The notes beneath the pieces were generated by a model. That model worked only from the letters and a program-made list of their open reading frames with translations, had not been told where the DNA came from and did no database searches. The position numbers were made by a program, and so were the translations under genes. From Synanceia verrucosa (lineage: Eukaryota > Chordata > Actinopteri > Perciformes > Synanceiidae), in contig CM056554.1 of NCBI GenBank assembly GCA_029721515.1, forward strand, positions 26,332,236 to 26,396,235: 64,000 nucleotides of DNA, written 5' to 3'. Positions 1 through 11,222 of this stretch are shown piece after piece (the stretch's first letter is position 1; every line of letters begins with the position of its first letter).

Positions 1-69
1 TCCATCAGGGCTCTTCTGTCGAAGGAGGGGGCGTCCAGGAATCCCAACCCATCTCCAGACCTCTCCGTT

Positions 70-1126
70 GTGCCAACCTGCTACCACGATCTAGCTAAAG
101 TGTTCAGCAAGTCTCGAGCTCTGTCTCTTCCTCCTCACCGCCCTTACGACTGCGCCATCGACCTAGTTCCAGACGCCATCATCCTCAAAGGGTCGTCTGT
201 ATGCCCTCTCTGGGCCCGAGAAGCAAGCCATGGAGGAATACATCCGCACCTCACTCCAAGCCGGACTCATTCGTCCCTCTTCTTCTCCAGCGGGAGCAGG
301 CTTCTTCTTTGTAAAAAAAGAAGGACGGTTCGCTCCATCTCTACATTAACTACGCTCCTTCGAATAAGGTAACTGTTAAAAATCGTTACCCCCTGCCTTT
401 GATGTCATCAGCATTTGAACAGTTGCAGGCGGCCAAAGTGTTCACCATGCTGGACCTGCGCAATGCCTACCACTTGATGCGTATCCGGGAGGGAGATGAA
501 TGGAAGACCGGCTTCAACACGTCTTCAGGTCACTACAAATAGCTGGTGATGCCATTCGGACTCACCAATGCCCCTGCTGTCTTCCAAGCGCTGGTCAGTG
601 ACGTCCTTCGGGACTTTTTGGACCGCTTCGTCTTTGTTTACCTGGACGACATACTGATCTACTCACTACTAAAGTAAAAGCTATTGCAGAGTGGCCAGTG
701 CCGGATAGCCGGAAAAAATGCAGCAATTCCTAGGTTTTGCTAACTTTTACCGCTGGCTCATCTGTAACTTTAGCGGCATTGCGGCCCCTCTGCACAACCT
801 AACCTCTCCTCACCATGTGTTCCGATGGTCCCCCAATGCCGATAAGGCCTTCGCACAGCTCAAGAGTCGCCAGTTCATCGTGGAGGTGGACGCCTCCAGC
901 CTGGGAGTCGGAGCCGTCCTGTCTCAACAATCCAGTTCTGACAACAAGATTCACCCCTGTGCCTTCCTCTCTCGCCGCCTGTCCAAGGCCGAACAAAATT
1001 ATGACGTGGGGGACCGCAGACTGCTAGCCATCAAAATAGCCCTGGAGGAGTGGTGATACTCGTTAGAGGGGTCCCAGCTCCACTTCCTGGTTTGGACAGA
1101 CCACAAAAATCTGCAGTATTTAAAAA
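70..1126 (+). pseudogene. Gypsy pol: degenerate RT and RNase H segment
   Basis: Reverse transcriptase and RNase H remnants, read across several frames. Frame 1 from 70 gives a pol linker before RT. RT palm sequence follows at about 400-660, including a YLDD active-site box near 640. A TAG near 540 interrupts RT. Just past the YLDD box, at about 672, the sequence jumps to the RT/RNase H connection ([11 protein letters not shown] at 718), so the RT thumb is missing. RNase H at 870-1120 retains the [13 protein letters not shown] motif. A stop near 1055 separates it from the integrase. Dead copy. Confidence 0.85.
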
Positions 1127-2359
1127 ATGCTAAAAGACTCAATTCTCGCCAAAGCAGATGGTCTTTATTTTTTAACCGGTTTCATTTTTCCCTGTCTTAC
1201 AGGCCGGGGGTTCCGGAATGTCAAGCCCGACGCCCTGTCCCGCCTCTTCCACCCCGAGCCTGTAGCCAGAGAGCCTGAATCTATCCTTCCACGTGACTGT
1301 GTGGTTGGAGCGGTGGCCTGGCAAATAGAATCTGAGGTGAAGGAGGCTAACGGTATGAACCCACCACCTGCGGGGTGCCCTCCCAATCGTTTGTTCGTGC
1401 CCGCCCAGTTACGCCCCCAGGTGGTTCATTGGGGTCACACCTCGCTCCTCACTTGCCATCCGGGGGTCAAGTGGATAGTGGCCTTCATCAGTCAGCGCTT
1501 CTGGTGGCCTGACATGATCAGCATGGTCCGGGCGTACATGGAGGCCTGTCCTGTTTGCGCTCAAAACAAGACATCATCTCAGCATCGCCAAGGTCTGCTG
1601 CAACCACTTCCCATCCCATCCCGCCCCTGGGCCGAGATTTCGCTGGACTTTGTGACTGGACTGCCCCTCTCTAAAGATAACACCACCGTCTTGACGGTGG
1701 TGGATCGCTTCAGTAAAATGACTCATTTCATTCCTTTGCCTAAGTTACCTTCTGCCAAGGAGACGGCGGAGGTCATGTTGCATCAAGGTTGCACCAAGGT
1801 CAGCCTCACGTCTGGCTACCAACCGGAGGCCAACGGCCAGACCGAGAGGCTCAACCAGACCCTGGAGACGTGTTTACGCTGCCTAGTTTCACAGAACCTG
1901 TCGTCTTGGAGCAGCAAACTCACATGGGTCGAATATGCCCACAACACGCTTCCCAAGGCTGCCACAGGTATCTCCCCGTTCCAGTGTGTTTATGGCTATC
2001 AACCCTCCACCTTCATGGACTTGGAAAAGGAGGTGGTGGTTCCTTCGGCTCACGCACATATCCGACGTTGCCATAAGGTGTGGGCGGCTACATGCAAGAT
2101 ACTGCTCAGGACCCAGAAATGGATGATAAGGGCAGCGGATCGCCATATGAGACCAGCACCTCAATATCGGGAGGGGCAAAAGGTATGGCTGTCCACTCAT
2201 GATCTTCCTCTTAATGTTTCCTCCAGAAAGCTGGCTCCTCGTTTCGTCGGCCCTTTCCGATTCTCCAAGGTTATCAGTCCAGCGGCGGTTCGGCTCAGGC
2301 TACCATGTTCCCTCAGAGTTCACTCTACCTTTCATGTGGGGAAAATCAAACCTGCGTGA
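1127..2359 (+). pseudogene. Gypsy integrase with deleted catalytic segment
   Basis: An open frame of 410 codons covers the end of RNase H, the HHCC zinc-binding domain (H-x3-H near HWGHTSLL, CPVC near 1550) and the integrase core. The first catalytic Asp is in ISLDFVTGLPLS. The last catalytic Glu is in GQTERLNQ. The segment with the second Asp is absent: the frame passes straight from EVMLHQG to TKVSLTSGY (about 1785), an in-frame deletion. Hence the frame is open but the DDE triad is incomplete. A C-terminal SH3-like/GPY region follows. The start at 1127 is only the first codon after a stop, not a true initiator. Confidence 0.85.
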
Positions 2360-2401
2360 GAAAGTCCTCTGGTTCCACCTGCTCCTCCTCCTCCTCCACG
2401 G

Positions 2402-2611
2402 ATGATCAACGGCAACCCTGTCTACACCATCTGCAAGCTGCTGGCCGTCTGCAACAGGGGTAGGGGGAAGCAATATCTGGCGGCTTGGGAAGGCTACGGA
2501 CCGGAGGAGAGATCGTGGATCCCGGCCAGTTATATTGTGGACAAGGCCCCCATATCACATTTTCAAAAGAAACACCCCCAACTCCCTGGACTGTCAGGTT
2601 GCAGGTCTTAG
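2402..2611 (+). pseudogene. Chromodomain at the end of Gypsy pol
   Basis: About 65 residues match a chromodomain: VYTICKLL, then QYLAAWEGYG with the aromatic W, then ERSWIPASYI. In chromoviruses this C-terminal module of integrase guides insertion to modified histones. It is separated from the integrase frame by a stop at about 2357 and a frame change. It ends just before the polypurine tract (GAGGGGAGGGG, 2611-2621) that precedes the 3' LTR. Confidence 0.8.
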
Positions 2612-2624
2612 AGGGGAGGGGTAC

Positions 2625-3565
2625 TGTCATGATCCGTCTGTCTGGTTTGGTTAAGTTATCCATTTTTGTCTTGTGCTTACATGTTGTCTTGTCTGTTCCT
2701 GTTTTATTTTGAAGTAACCGTGTCCTCCATCTCATTTCAGCTTCACACATCCTCTTCCCCTTGTTTCCCATGTCTGGTGATTGTGTGACCCCGCCCTGAT
2801 TGTTTCCACCTGTTCCCCATTACCTCTTGTATAAATAGTCTCGTCTCCCCTGTCTCGTTGCTTGATCGTCGTGTTCCCTGTGTTCGTCGCTGCCTGTTTC
2901 CCAGAGTTTGCCTTCCATGGTTCCCAGCTTCCTGATCTTCCTTGTGGTAATTTTTTTGTTGTAGTTTTGATAGTCTTAGTGCCCCTTTTCTGTTGCTAGA
3001 AGAATCCTCCCTGTGAGTAGATCCTAGTTGTTTCCCCTTACTTCCTGGTTTTTGTTTAGCGCTATGTGCCCCTTTAGTTTACTAGAAGAATCCTCTTCCG
3101 AGTTGATCCTAGTGTTTCTGTTCCCCTTAGTTCCCTCCTTGAGTTCATTAGTTTATTCCCTCCTCTAGTGTAGAGTTGCAGATGCTCTTTGTGTTTGTAG
3201 TTAGTTTCCCTCTCCCTAGATCCCTTGGTTATTTTCCCTCCTTTTTCCCCGGTTGTGCATTTCTAGTGGTAATTTTTGTAGCCTTTCAAGTTAGATTAAC
3301 ATTTCTGTTTTAGGTAAAGTAAACTTGTTTTCCCTCTCTGCTTTGAGAGTGTTTTTTGTTTATTCCCCCGTTTATAATCGAGTGTAGTGAGAGTAGGGAT
3401 TTCCCGGAGCACGTCTCCGCCTGCCTGGAGGTGTGTGGCTGTCCTCAACCTCCCTGCTGGAATACCGTGCTCTTTTGCGCTGTGATTATCAATAAAGACT
3501 ATCATGAGAACGGAAATCCTGCCTGTGAGCCGTGCATCTGGGTTCCCTGCCATGGATCCTTGTCA
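2625..3565 (+). repeat. 3' LTR of the Gypsy copy
   Basis: Begins TGTCATGATCC right after a polypurine tract and ends GGATCCTTGTCA, giving imperfect terminal inverted repeats. Inside are a TATA-like box (GTATAAATAG, about 2830) and a polyadenylation signal (CAATAAAGACT, about 3491). A segment containing CTAGAAGAATCCTC is duplicated at about 2995 and 3080, making this LTR (~940 bp) longer than that of the inverted copy (~740 bp). The LTR end contains ATGGATCC, the possible start of gag in the other copy. Confidence 0.8.
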
Positions 3566-3597
3566 GTTTAGGTGTTGCATCATTCCTCCCTGTGATT

Positions 3598-3690
3598 ATT
3601 TCCAGGAATAAATGAATTAACCCCTGGCTTCTGAAACCTGAATAAAAATGAGCCAGTCTGGGGTTAATTCATTTATTCCTGTAAATAAAT
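3598..3690. repeat. Inverted repeat (hairpin) between the two Gypsy copies
   Basis: The left arm around 3600-3630 (TTTCCAGGAATAAATGAATT, then AACCCC) recurs as its reverse complement at about 3660-3687, separated by about 30 bp. The arms are over 25 bp with one or two mismatches. It may be a short foldback MITE or an inverted duplication. The rest of 3566-3870 shows no gene. Confidence 0.75.
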
Positions 3691-3871
3691 GAAGAGCCAA
3701 AGAGCCATAAATCCCATCTCTAGTAACGAAATGGATATGGCACAGAAATAAATCCCCTATCAGGATAATCCCGACCACACTCTGTTTAAATTGTTACCTA
3801 AATCCCAGTTTCAAATAAACTTAAATCCAGGATATTACTTTAATATGAAAAGTTACATCAGATACAACTGT

Positions 3872-3909
3872 TTAACTCATTCAGTGCCAGTCCTTTTTTG
3901 AAAACGAAA
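3872..3909 (-). repeat. Terminal fragment of a TTAA (piggyBac-type) MITE
   Basis: TTAACTCATTCAGTGCCAG resembles the reverse complement of the 3' end of the TTAA MITE family seen complete at 51605-52019. It stops exactly where the inverted Gypsy copy begins. It is short, so the assignment rests on the TTAA end and about 20 similar bases. Confidence 0.5.
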
Positions 3910-5825
3910 AGTGAGGAGCGAGGTGTGACCCCAATGAACCACCTGAGGGCGTAGCTGGGCGGGAACAAACAGGCGATTGGGGGGGCAGCCCGCAGGTGGT
4001 GGGTTCACACCATTGGCCTCCTTCACCGCTGCTTCTATTTGCCAGGCCACTGCTCCAACCACACAGTGACGTGGAAGGATTGATTTGGACTCTCTACAGA
4101 CTCGGGGTCGAAGAGGCGGGATAGGGCGTCTGGCTTCACATTCCGGGACCCCGGCCTGTAAGACAATGAAAAATGGAAACGGTTAAAGAACAGCGACCAC
4201 CTGCTCTGGCGGGCATTGAGTGTCTTTGCATTTTTTAAATATTGTAAATTTTTGTGGTCCGTCCAAACCAGGAAGGGGAGCTGGGACCCCTCAAGCCAGT
4301 GTCGCCACTCCTCCAGGGCTATTTTGATGGCGAGGAGCTCACGATCCCCTACGTCGTAGTTCTGCTCCGCCGCAGACAGGCGGCGAGAGAGGAAGGCGCA
4401 GGGGTGCACCCTGTTGTCGGCACTGGACCGTTGTGAGAGGACGGCCCCAACTCCCAGGTTGGAGGCATCCACCTCCACGATGAATTGGCGGGTCGGGTCG
4501 GGCATGGCGAGAACCGGGGCCGTGGTGAACTGCCTCTTGAGTCGCGAGAAGGCTTGATCTGCATCGGGGGACCACCGGAACACCTGATGAGGAGATGTTA
4601 ATCTGTGCACAGGGGCCGCAATGGTGCTGAAATTACGGATAAACCGTCGATAAAAGTTAGCAAATCCCAGGAATTGCTGCACCTTTTTACAGTTATCCGG
4701 CACTGGCCACTCAGAAACTGCGCTTACTTTAGCCGGGTCCATTTGGATCTGACCCTGGGCTATGTGGAAGCCCAGGAAGGATACCGACCCGGCATGAAAT
4801 TCACATTTTTCTGCTTTGCAAAACAACTGGTTCTTTAGGAGACGAGTGAGTATCAAGAAAGTCCTGAAGCACATCATTCACCAGCACCTGGAAAACTGCT
4901 GGGGCGTTGGTAAGTCCAAACGGCATAACCAGGTACTCGTAGTGCCCGGATGGAGTGTTGAAGCCGGTCTTCCACTCGTCCCCCTCCCGGATGCACACCA
5001 GGTGATAGGCGTTGCGCAGGTCCAGCTTAATGAATATTTTTGCGGCTTGTAACTGCTCAAACGCGGACGACATCAAGGCCAAGGGATATCTGTTCTTAAC
5101 AGTTACCTTGTTGAGTGGTGCGTAATCGATGCACGGACGGAGGGACCCATCCTTCTTCTTAACGAAGAAAAAACCAGCACCCGCAGGAGATGACGAGGGA
5201 CGGATGAGACCGGCTTGGAGCGAGGTGGTGATGTACTCCTCCATGGACCGGACATGGCATACAGGCGACCCTTGGGGATGATGGCATCAGGAACCAGATT
5301 AATGGCGCAGTCATACGGGCGATGGGGAGGAAGAGACAGAGCCCGGGCCTTGCTGAATACCTCAGCCGGGTCGTGGTAACAGGAGGGAACCCCGGTGAGG
5401 TCTGTGAGGGTCTTTGGGCCACCCGGGTCCTTCCACTCGGTCTGAAGAGCCCAGATGGCTTCAGGAGGAGCTGCTGAGCGCAGACAGGAGGTGCTGCACT
5501 CCGGGGACCAGGTAGACGGTAGACCAAGCACCAGCGATGGCTGGGGAGACTTAAAGAGGCACAGAGTGATAGTCTCCACATGACCTGCCACAGAGAGAGT
5601 TAGTGAGTCAGTTTGATGTGTGAGGGTGAACAAGGCATTTCCATCCAGGGTTTTAGCCTCTAGAGGCTCCTTGAGAGGAACCGGTCGCACCCCCAGTCTC
5701 TTAGCTAACCCCCAGTCCAGCAGGCAAATGTCTGCCCCAGAGTCTATAAGGGCCTGGATGTGAAGCGCCTGTGTGTGTGACGACAGGGTTACCTGGGTTA
5801 GTCGACGAGGAGACTGGCAGCTAGT
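3910..5825 (-). pseudogene. Gypsy pol (protease, RT, RNase H, partial integrase)
   Basis: Protease: ALIDSGADICLLDWGLA at about 5755-5700 contains the catalytic DSG. RT follows in frames ending near 4800: [17 protein letters not shown] and [10 protein letters not shown] are present. After NDVLQDFLD the sequence jumps to PKEPVVL and the connection region, so the YDD-type active-site box is deleted (about 4850-4870). RNase H at about 4500-4200 has [18 protein letters not shown] and is open. The frame then changes and the integrase zinc domain is cut at HTSLLT. At least three frame changes are visible. Confidence 0.88.
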
Positions 5826-5829
5826 GGAG

Positions 5830-6868
5830 AAGCCCTTTTAAAGGACAGTCCTTGATGAGGTGGTCCCGTCCGGCGCAATACAGGCAGCAACCCTCTCTCA
5901 TCCGGCGCTGTCTTTCCTCCGGGGAAAGGCGGGTACGACCCACCTGCATGGGTTCTCCCTCGGAAGTGGATGAGTCCGGGGACTCCGCCGAAGATGGTGA
6001 GGAAGCCTCGGGCCGCTACTTCCAGGGAGGCCGACGCTCGGACTCGCGCTGTTTCTCCCGCCAGAGGACCTGAAGCTTCTCCGTCCTGATGGCCAAGGCG
6101 ATAAGGGAGTCGAGGTCCTCGGATATTTCCATGGAAACGAATTCCTTCCGGATTTCAGGGATTAAGCCGGCGAGGAAAGTGTCTCGGAGAGGGTGGTTGG
6201 GCCAACCGCTGTCCGCGGCCACCGTGCGGACGTGGATCGCGTAATCACCTACTGATCGTCGTCCCTGGGTGATAGAGTTTAGGGTTTCTAGTGTTTCCGC
6301 TCCCGTTGCCGTGTGATCAAACACTTTCCTCAGAGTCTGGGTGAACAGGTCCACACTCTGGCAGATGTGAGACCCTCTCGCCCACTCCGCCGTAGCCCAG
6401 GCAGCTGCGTGCCCCGTGAGGTGGGAGGTAATGAAGGCCACCTTGGAGCGGGGTGAGGGAAAAGCATGAGGAGTCATTTCAAAATGTAGCTTGCACTGTA
6501 CCAGGAACGCTCGGCAGTCGTCGGTGTCACCGGAGAACTTGGATGGTGCAGACAGCTTGTAGGCAGAGGAGGACGCCGGAACAGGAACGGGTGGTGACAG
6601 TTGGGGAATGGTGCGCGCGCCCGCTGTGCTGCTGCTGGTGGTAGCATGGCTGGATTGCAACAGTGCCGACATCTCGCCGACCAGCTGGGTCAGATGGTCA
6701 ATCCGGGCCGACATGGTGTCCGAAAACTCCTGCTGTCTGAGGGAGAGGGTGACTATGCCTTGGCGCACCGCCGCTACTTCCTCCTCGTGGCGCTGGATGC
6801 ATTCCTCCTGAGCCGCCATTATGCGAGGCAGAGCGGAGTCGGCTGGGTTCTGTCTGGCGTGATCGTAC
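5830..6868 (-). pseudogene. Gypsy gag with CCHC zinc knuckle
   Basis: Starts just inside the LTR end with MDPCQYDHARQNPADSALPR and continues as a capsid-like protein (KFSGDTDDCRAFLVQCKLHF, then FITSHLTGHAAAWA). These are motifs of the retrotransposon gag family also found in domesticated RTL/PEG10 genes. An in-frame TAG after RRPPWK (about 6016) interrupts it. Past that stop the zinc knuckle CLYCAGRDHLIKDC (C-x2-C-x4-H-x4-C, about 5915-5870) is intact. Gag would package the element RNA. A broken copy; the stop alone could be a point mutation. Confidence 0.87.
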
Positions 6869-7606
6869 TGACAGGGATCCATGACCAGGAACCCAGACGC
6901 ACGACTCTCAGACAGTATTACAGTTCTCACAACAGTCTTTATTTGAATAGACAGGGCAATCAAGCATGGTATTCCAGCGGGGAGGTGGAGCACGGCCACG
7001 CGCCACCTGGCAGGTGGAGGCGTGTCCGGGGAATCCCTACTCTTTCTACTCCCGACTATAAAATGGGGGGAAAAACAAAACCCACTCTCAACGCCGAGAG
7101 GGAAAACAGTTAGCGTTACCTGCAAAAGAAAAGGGGAATGCTAGCTAGGTAAGGCTATGAAAAGTTAATGCACAAAGCACACTAACCGGCAAAATGGAGG
7201 GAAACTAACAAAGGGCACTAATCCTAAGAGGATTCTTCTAGTGAAAACAAAAATACAGACTATCAAAACTACAAACAAAATTACCACTGGAGGCACGAGG
7301 AAGCTGGAAAACGTGGGAGGCAAACGAGGGAGCGATGAACACACGGACGCAGGGAACATGACGATCACGCAACGAGACAAGGGAAGACAGGACTATTTAT
7401 ACATGAGGTGATGGGGAACAGGTGGAGACAATGAGAGCGGGGTCAGACAATCACAAAACGTGGGAAACAGGAGGAAGGGGAAGTGTGAATCTGAAACGAG
7501 AGGGAACACACAGTTATTTCAAAATAAAACAGGAAATGACAAGATCACATGTATGCACGGGACAAAAATGGTTAACTTAACTCAAACAGACAGACGGATT
7601 ATGACA
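6869..7606 (-). repeat. 5' LTR of the inverted Gypsy copy
   Basis: On the minus strand it runs from TGTCATAATCCG to GGATCCCTGTCA, the same boundary pattern as the LTR at 2625-3565. It contains an AATAAAGACT polyadenylation signal near 6945 and a TATA-like region near 7395. It has one rather than two CTAGAAGAATCCTC segments, which accounts for the shorter length. Confidence 0.8.
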
Positions 7607-7737
7607 GTCACCATATGTGACACCATGTCTCTTAATAGGATGCACTTGGTATTGTCTTATGTTCAGTGTGAAATGTACCTTTTGGGTTTGTAAATCTACC
7701 TTTGGGTACCAATAAAATCATCTAATCTAATATGTAC

Positions 7738-7772
7738 ATATATATATATATATATTTATATACACACAGCAC
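7738..7772. repeat. (AT)n microsatellite
   Basis: An alternating AT run interrupted once. It separates the Gypsy 5' LTR flank (7607-7737, no feature recognised) from the LINE fragment. Confidence 0.8.
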
Positions 7773-7799
7773 TCCCATTGAGAAATGTTGGCCACACAA

Positions 7800-8778
7800 A
7801 GCCAAACAATGAATTTGAGTTACAGCACATGAAATCTCACATCATATCCGACCTCTCCCCAGTTACTTCAGGTGTGCCCCAGGGCTCTGTCCTGGGGCCG
7901 CTCCTCTTCTTCATCATTTACCTTCCGTTTGGCCATATTCTCCGGAAATTTAATATCCAATTTCACTGCTTCACGGATTACACCCAGCTCTATCTCTCCT
8001 GTAAACCTAGCTCCACTCTCCCACCCCCCTCCCTGATCTCCTGCTTATCAGAAATTAAATCTTGGGTCACCTCTAACTTCCTCAAACTTAACAGTGATAA
8101 AACAGAAGTCCATCTCATTGGCACTACCCTCTCTAAAGTTGACACCTTCTCCCTCTCCACTGACAGTTCCTTGGTCTCTCCCTCCCCTCAGGTTAAGAGT
8201 CTGGGTGTCATCCTCGATAGCACCCTCTCATATCAGTCCCATATCAATAACATCACCCGGTCTGCCTATTTCCACCTCCGAACTATCAACTGTCTCCGCC
8301 CCTCTCTCACCTCCTACAGTGCTGCCGTCCTTGTCCACAGCCTAGTCACCTCCTGTTTAGATTATTGTAACTCTCTCCTGTTTGGCCTCCCCCAAATGTC
8401 CCTCCATAAACTCCAACTGGTCCAGAACTCAGCTGCCAGAATCATTACCAGAACCCTCTAATTCCACCACATCACTCACCCATCCTTTAGCAACTTCACT
8501 GGCTCCCGGTCAAACATAGGTTGAAATTGAAACTCCTTCTATATACATTTAAGGCCATCCATAACCTTGCCCCTTCTTACCTGTCTGACCTCCTCCACGT
8601 TTCCACTCCATCCCGCTCCCTCAGATCTTCTTCCTCCCTCCACCTCACTGTCCCCTCTGCCCGCCATGTCACTATGGGGAGCAGGGCCTTCAGTCGCTCT
8701 GCTTCCCGGCTCTGGAACTCCCTCCCCGCCGACCTCCGAAATCTGACCTCCCTTTCTCTGTTCAAATCCAAACTCTAA
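7800..8778 (+). pseudogene. L2-like LINE reverse transcriptase, 5' truncated
   Basis: Begins in the RT domain: [20 protein letters not shown], then [36 protein letters not shown] and [12 protein letters not shown]. These are RT and C-terminal signatures of L2-clade non-LTR elements. The usual [FY]xDD active site reads FTDYTQ (about 7970), so the second catalytic Asp is lost. A stop and frame change at 8461-8520 precede a second open piece (8521-8778) with LLLYTFKAIHNLAPSYLSDL and the conserved end FSRSASRLWNSLPADLRN. Endonuclease and early RT are missing, as is usual for 5' truncation. Confidence 0.85.
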
Positions 8779-8834
8779 ACGTCAAACGCCGACATCCCTG
8801 CCATGGTCTGCTGTTGACTGCAGCAGATGTCTGT

Positions 8835-8945
8835 CTGCAATGGGCAAGAGCGCTATTACACTGCATTCGAATTGAAACTTCATATCTGATACGTGTTGTT
8901 AGCATGTCACTTGAATTTGGTACAATATGCATAAACCATGTTGTG
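8835..8945 (-). repeat. Fragment of the hAT element seen at 44.7 kb
   Basis: About 110 bp matches 44855-44972 in reverse orientation, including GCAATGGGCAAGAGCGCTAT and TGTTGTTAGCATGTCACTTG, with a modest number of differences. At 44.7 kb this sequence sits inside the 5' region of a hAT transposon. Here it lies between the LINE RT and the LINE-type tail at 9490, so it is probably a hAT remnant inserted in the LINE 3' region. Confidence 0.7.
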
Positions 8946-8962
8946 TTGTAAGTTTTGGTCAG

Positions 8963-8963
<1 letters not shown>

Positions 8964-8993
<30 letters not shown>

Positions 8994-9051
8994 TTATTTA
9001 AGTTTTATTTTACATTGACTTTGCATTTTTAATGCCTTTTAGTGTTTAGTG

Positions 9052-9109
<58 letters not shown>
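8964..9109. repeat. Two (AT)n microsatellite blocks
   Basis: Alternating AT occupies 8964-8990 and about 9053-9109, with about 60 bp of AT-rich sequence between. A T-run followed by a G-run lies further on at about 9333-9359. Confidence 0.9.
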
Positions 9110-9111
<2 letters not shown>

Positions 9112-9328
9112 TTGTTGTCATAAGGAGTTGGACTCTTTCATACTATTCTATATGTATTAAGTATTGTTATATGTAGTGTTAATGTGTTTTTCATTGTTGT
9201 TATTCTGTACACATGGCATCTATTGCATGTCTGTCCATCCTGGAGAGGGATCTCTCCTCTGTTGCTCTTCCTGAGGTTTCTTCTATTTCTTTTCCCCTGT
9301 TAAAATGTTTTTATTTTTGTTTAATGTT

Positions 9329-9359
<31 letters not shown>

Positions 9360-9369
9360 TTCCTCAGTT

Positions 9370-9492
9370 GATGTGAGGGTTGATTGTAAAGAACAGACTG
9401 TGTCATATCCTGTAGAGATTGTAAAGCCCTCTGAGGCTAATTCGTAATTTGTGATATTGGGCTATACAAATAAAACTGACTTATCTTAACTT
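9370..9492 (+). repeat. Teleost LINE 3' tail
   Basis: TGTAAAGCCCTCTGAGG, then GTGATATTGGGCTATACAAA and a short TAAAACTGACTTATCTTAAC end. Nearly the same block occurs at 60050-60170. Such a tail with terminal short repeats is the 3' end recognised by the reverse transcriptase of fish LINEs. It probably belongs to the L2-like fragment upstream. Confidence 0.7.
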
Positions 9493-9538
9493 GTAGATAT
9501 CACAGTGCATTCTTAATACAATAATAATAATAATATTC

Positions 9539-9796
9539 TTACTGACCGCCCTGTCTGTTGGGCCACATACTCTCACTGACATCACAATGAATATCTTCTC
9601 TTGTGATGCAGAGTGGAAAGTATCTTCTAGAGCATCTTATCCAGCCAGGCATCTGTTGCGATGTCATCACAAGCAGCATCATAGCAGCCAGAAAGATTAT
9701 CTGTGTATGTGACTGGAGATCATTTGCTTTCCATCTCCATGCTAAAAAAAACTCCTTAAGGAATGGGGAGGAGGGTGAGAGGAACTCCATCAGCAT
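9539..9796 (-). pseudogene. IS630/Tc1-like transposase, C-terminal fragment
   Basis: An 85-codon minus-strand frame carries FLSPSSPFLKEFFLAWRWK, PGWIRCSRRYFPLCITRED and HCDVSESMWPN. These match the C-terminal end of the teleost IS630-like transposase family, including the region of the last acidic catalytic residue (EFF). The catalytic N-terminal part is not recognisable upstream (9800-10200). The same family supplies the deletion derivative at 20333-21191, whose end reads ACDVDEVLWPDP. A relic without function. Confidence 0.75.
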
Positions 9797-10885
9797 CCTT
9801 ATTTTACTTTACTTTTTTGTACCAAGCTAAAGCCACCAATTTATTTTACAAAACAGCTATTTTTCACCCAAACCAAAATATTTTCCCAAACCTGTATAAT
9901 AGGTTTGGTTTCTTTTGAACAACAGATTCTGATCTACAGGGACACTGTAGAGGAAAACTCTTTTCACTAGATATCATACGAACCATTGAATGATGGACGG
10001 ACACATTCCACAGACAAAGATCATACTCAATATGAAAGATAAAAAAATTCCCTCTAAAATTGCCATCTATAAGCAGTTCATTCATTTTTAATTTTCCATT
10101 TGTTGCAGACCTTCTCACAGCTTTTTCTTCTTCATAGATGTTTAAACATGTTTTTCTGTAAATGGGCAACAAGGTGAGTTGAGTTTTAGTGGTTGACATG
10201 GAACATTTGACTAATGACTATATTTGTTCCAACTTGTTTTTATATGTCATCGATCTATTGCTCTAGGGAACACTTTGAGAGGACCTTTATTTAAAAGTAT
10301 TAATCACTGACAGGAAAATATAAATTCTACATTTGCAGTTTACAATTAAGTAATATATTAGAGTAAAGCCATGTCCACAGTGAAGAGGGGAACAGAAAAC
10401 ACAAAGACACTTTCATAAACTTTACAGGGCACGACTCTTGAGAGTTTCTTGCAGGGAGATACTGGTTTGCTGTCAGACAGCTCTGAGCGTCCATAATCAT
10501 AGAAAAAAAATATTTCACGTGTGACAGCGACAGTGAGTGATGATGTTATCCTGAGGTTGTTAGCCAGGCGCGTGTGTGTGTGTCATCCGAAGATGTCTTG
10601 ACTTTAACACACACTGACAGGAGAATCCAGTCGGCCTTGCTGCTCGAGCCTCCTGAGACCCAATAATTAATTTTTGTACACTGTAGTGCACATTGAGTTT
10701 TTGCTTATATATCTCATACTATACATGGCACTTTGCTAAGTCCTGATATATCTTTGAGAAGACAACAGTAGCTTTAAAATGATGTCACACGTGGGGGTGT
10801 GACCTTGCCAACTCTCCTTTTCCAGTATATTCAAAATGACTGGCATCCCCACAAGCTCTTATGGAAGAAAGAAAGGTAAGCATGG
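9797..10885. other. No recognisable gene
   Basis: AT-rich sequence. The frames present (for example minus-strand 9864-10199) show no family motifs or codon pattern. Nothing supported here. Confidence 0.6.
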
Positions 10886-10887
10886 CA

Positions 10888-11018
10888 TTTATCCATCCAT
10901 CCATCCATTATCTACCGCTTATCCTCATAGGGTCGCGGGGGGGCTGGAGCCTATCCCAGCTGTCTTAGGGCGGAAGGCAGGGTACACCCTGGACAAGTCG
11001 CCACCTCATCGCAGATCA
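10888..11018 (-). repeat. 3' part of a tRNA-derived SINE with (CCAT)n end
   Basis: (CCAT)n followed by TCTACCGCTTATCC, GGCTGGAGCCTATCCCAGCT and GGGTACACCCTGGACAAG. This is the tail half of the repeat seen complete at 14489-14838, in the same orientation. The tRNA-like head is absent. Confidence 0.8.
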
Positions 11019-11222
11019 TGGTATTTATATTTAAAAAAAATTTAAATGTTATACTTGGATTAATTATCCAAAATAAACATCTAATAAGCAATTTGAGTGA
11101 GTTTTCAGAACTAAGTTAATTTAGTGTCACAGGGAAAATGACTACTTTATTCATGTATACTATAGTGCACGTCAGGACTTTGTACTTATGTTTTTATTTA
11201 ACTTTTTCTAGTAGACAACTCT

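Larger units (their letters stand above)
1..3565 (+). mobile_element. Ty3/Gypsy chromovirus copy, 5' part outside the window
   Basis: Domains run in the order protease/RT remnant, RNase H, integrase, chromodomain and 3' LTR, which is the order of a Ty3/Gypsy chromovirus (Sushi-like in fish). The copy enters the window already inside pol and ends at the LTR boundary near 3565. It is non-functional: frames change repeatedly, a stop lies near 540, a stretch is missing after the RT active-site region (about 660), and the integrase has lost a catalytic segment. A second, inverted copy of the same family lies at 3910-7606. The family assignment is strong; the subfamily name is inference. Confidence 0.9.
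3910..7606 (-). mobile_element. Inverted Gypsy chromovirus copy, 3' truncated
   Basis: Reading on the minus strand: 5' LTR (7606-6869), gag (about 6868-5830), then pol with protease, RT, RNase H and the start of integrase. It stops abruptly in the integrase zinc-binding region at about 3910. The 3' LTR is absent, so this is a truncated copy. Protein similarity to the plus-strand copy is high, so both derive from one family. Confidence 0.9.

Noticed and set aside
7640..7735. A separate LINE 3' end (CAATAAAATCATCTAATCTAA)
   Set aside because: It looks like a tail, but no coding or body sequence precedes it, only the Gypsy LTR; too short to assign.
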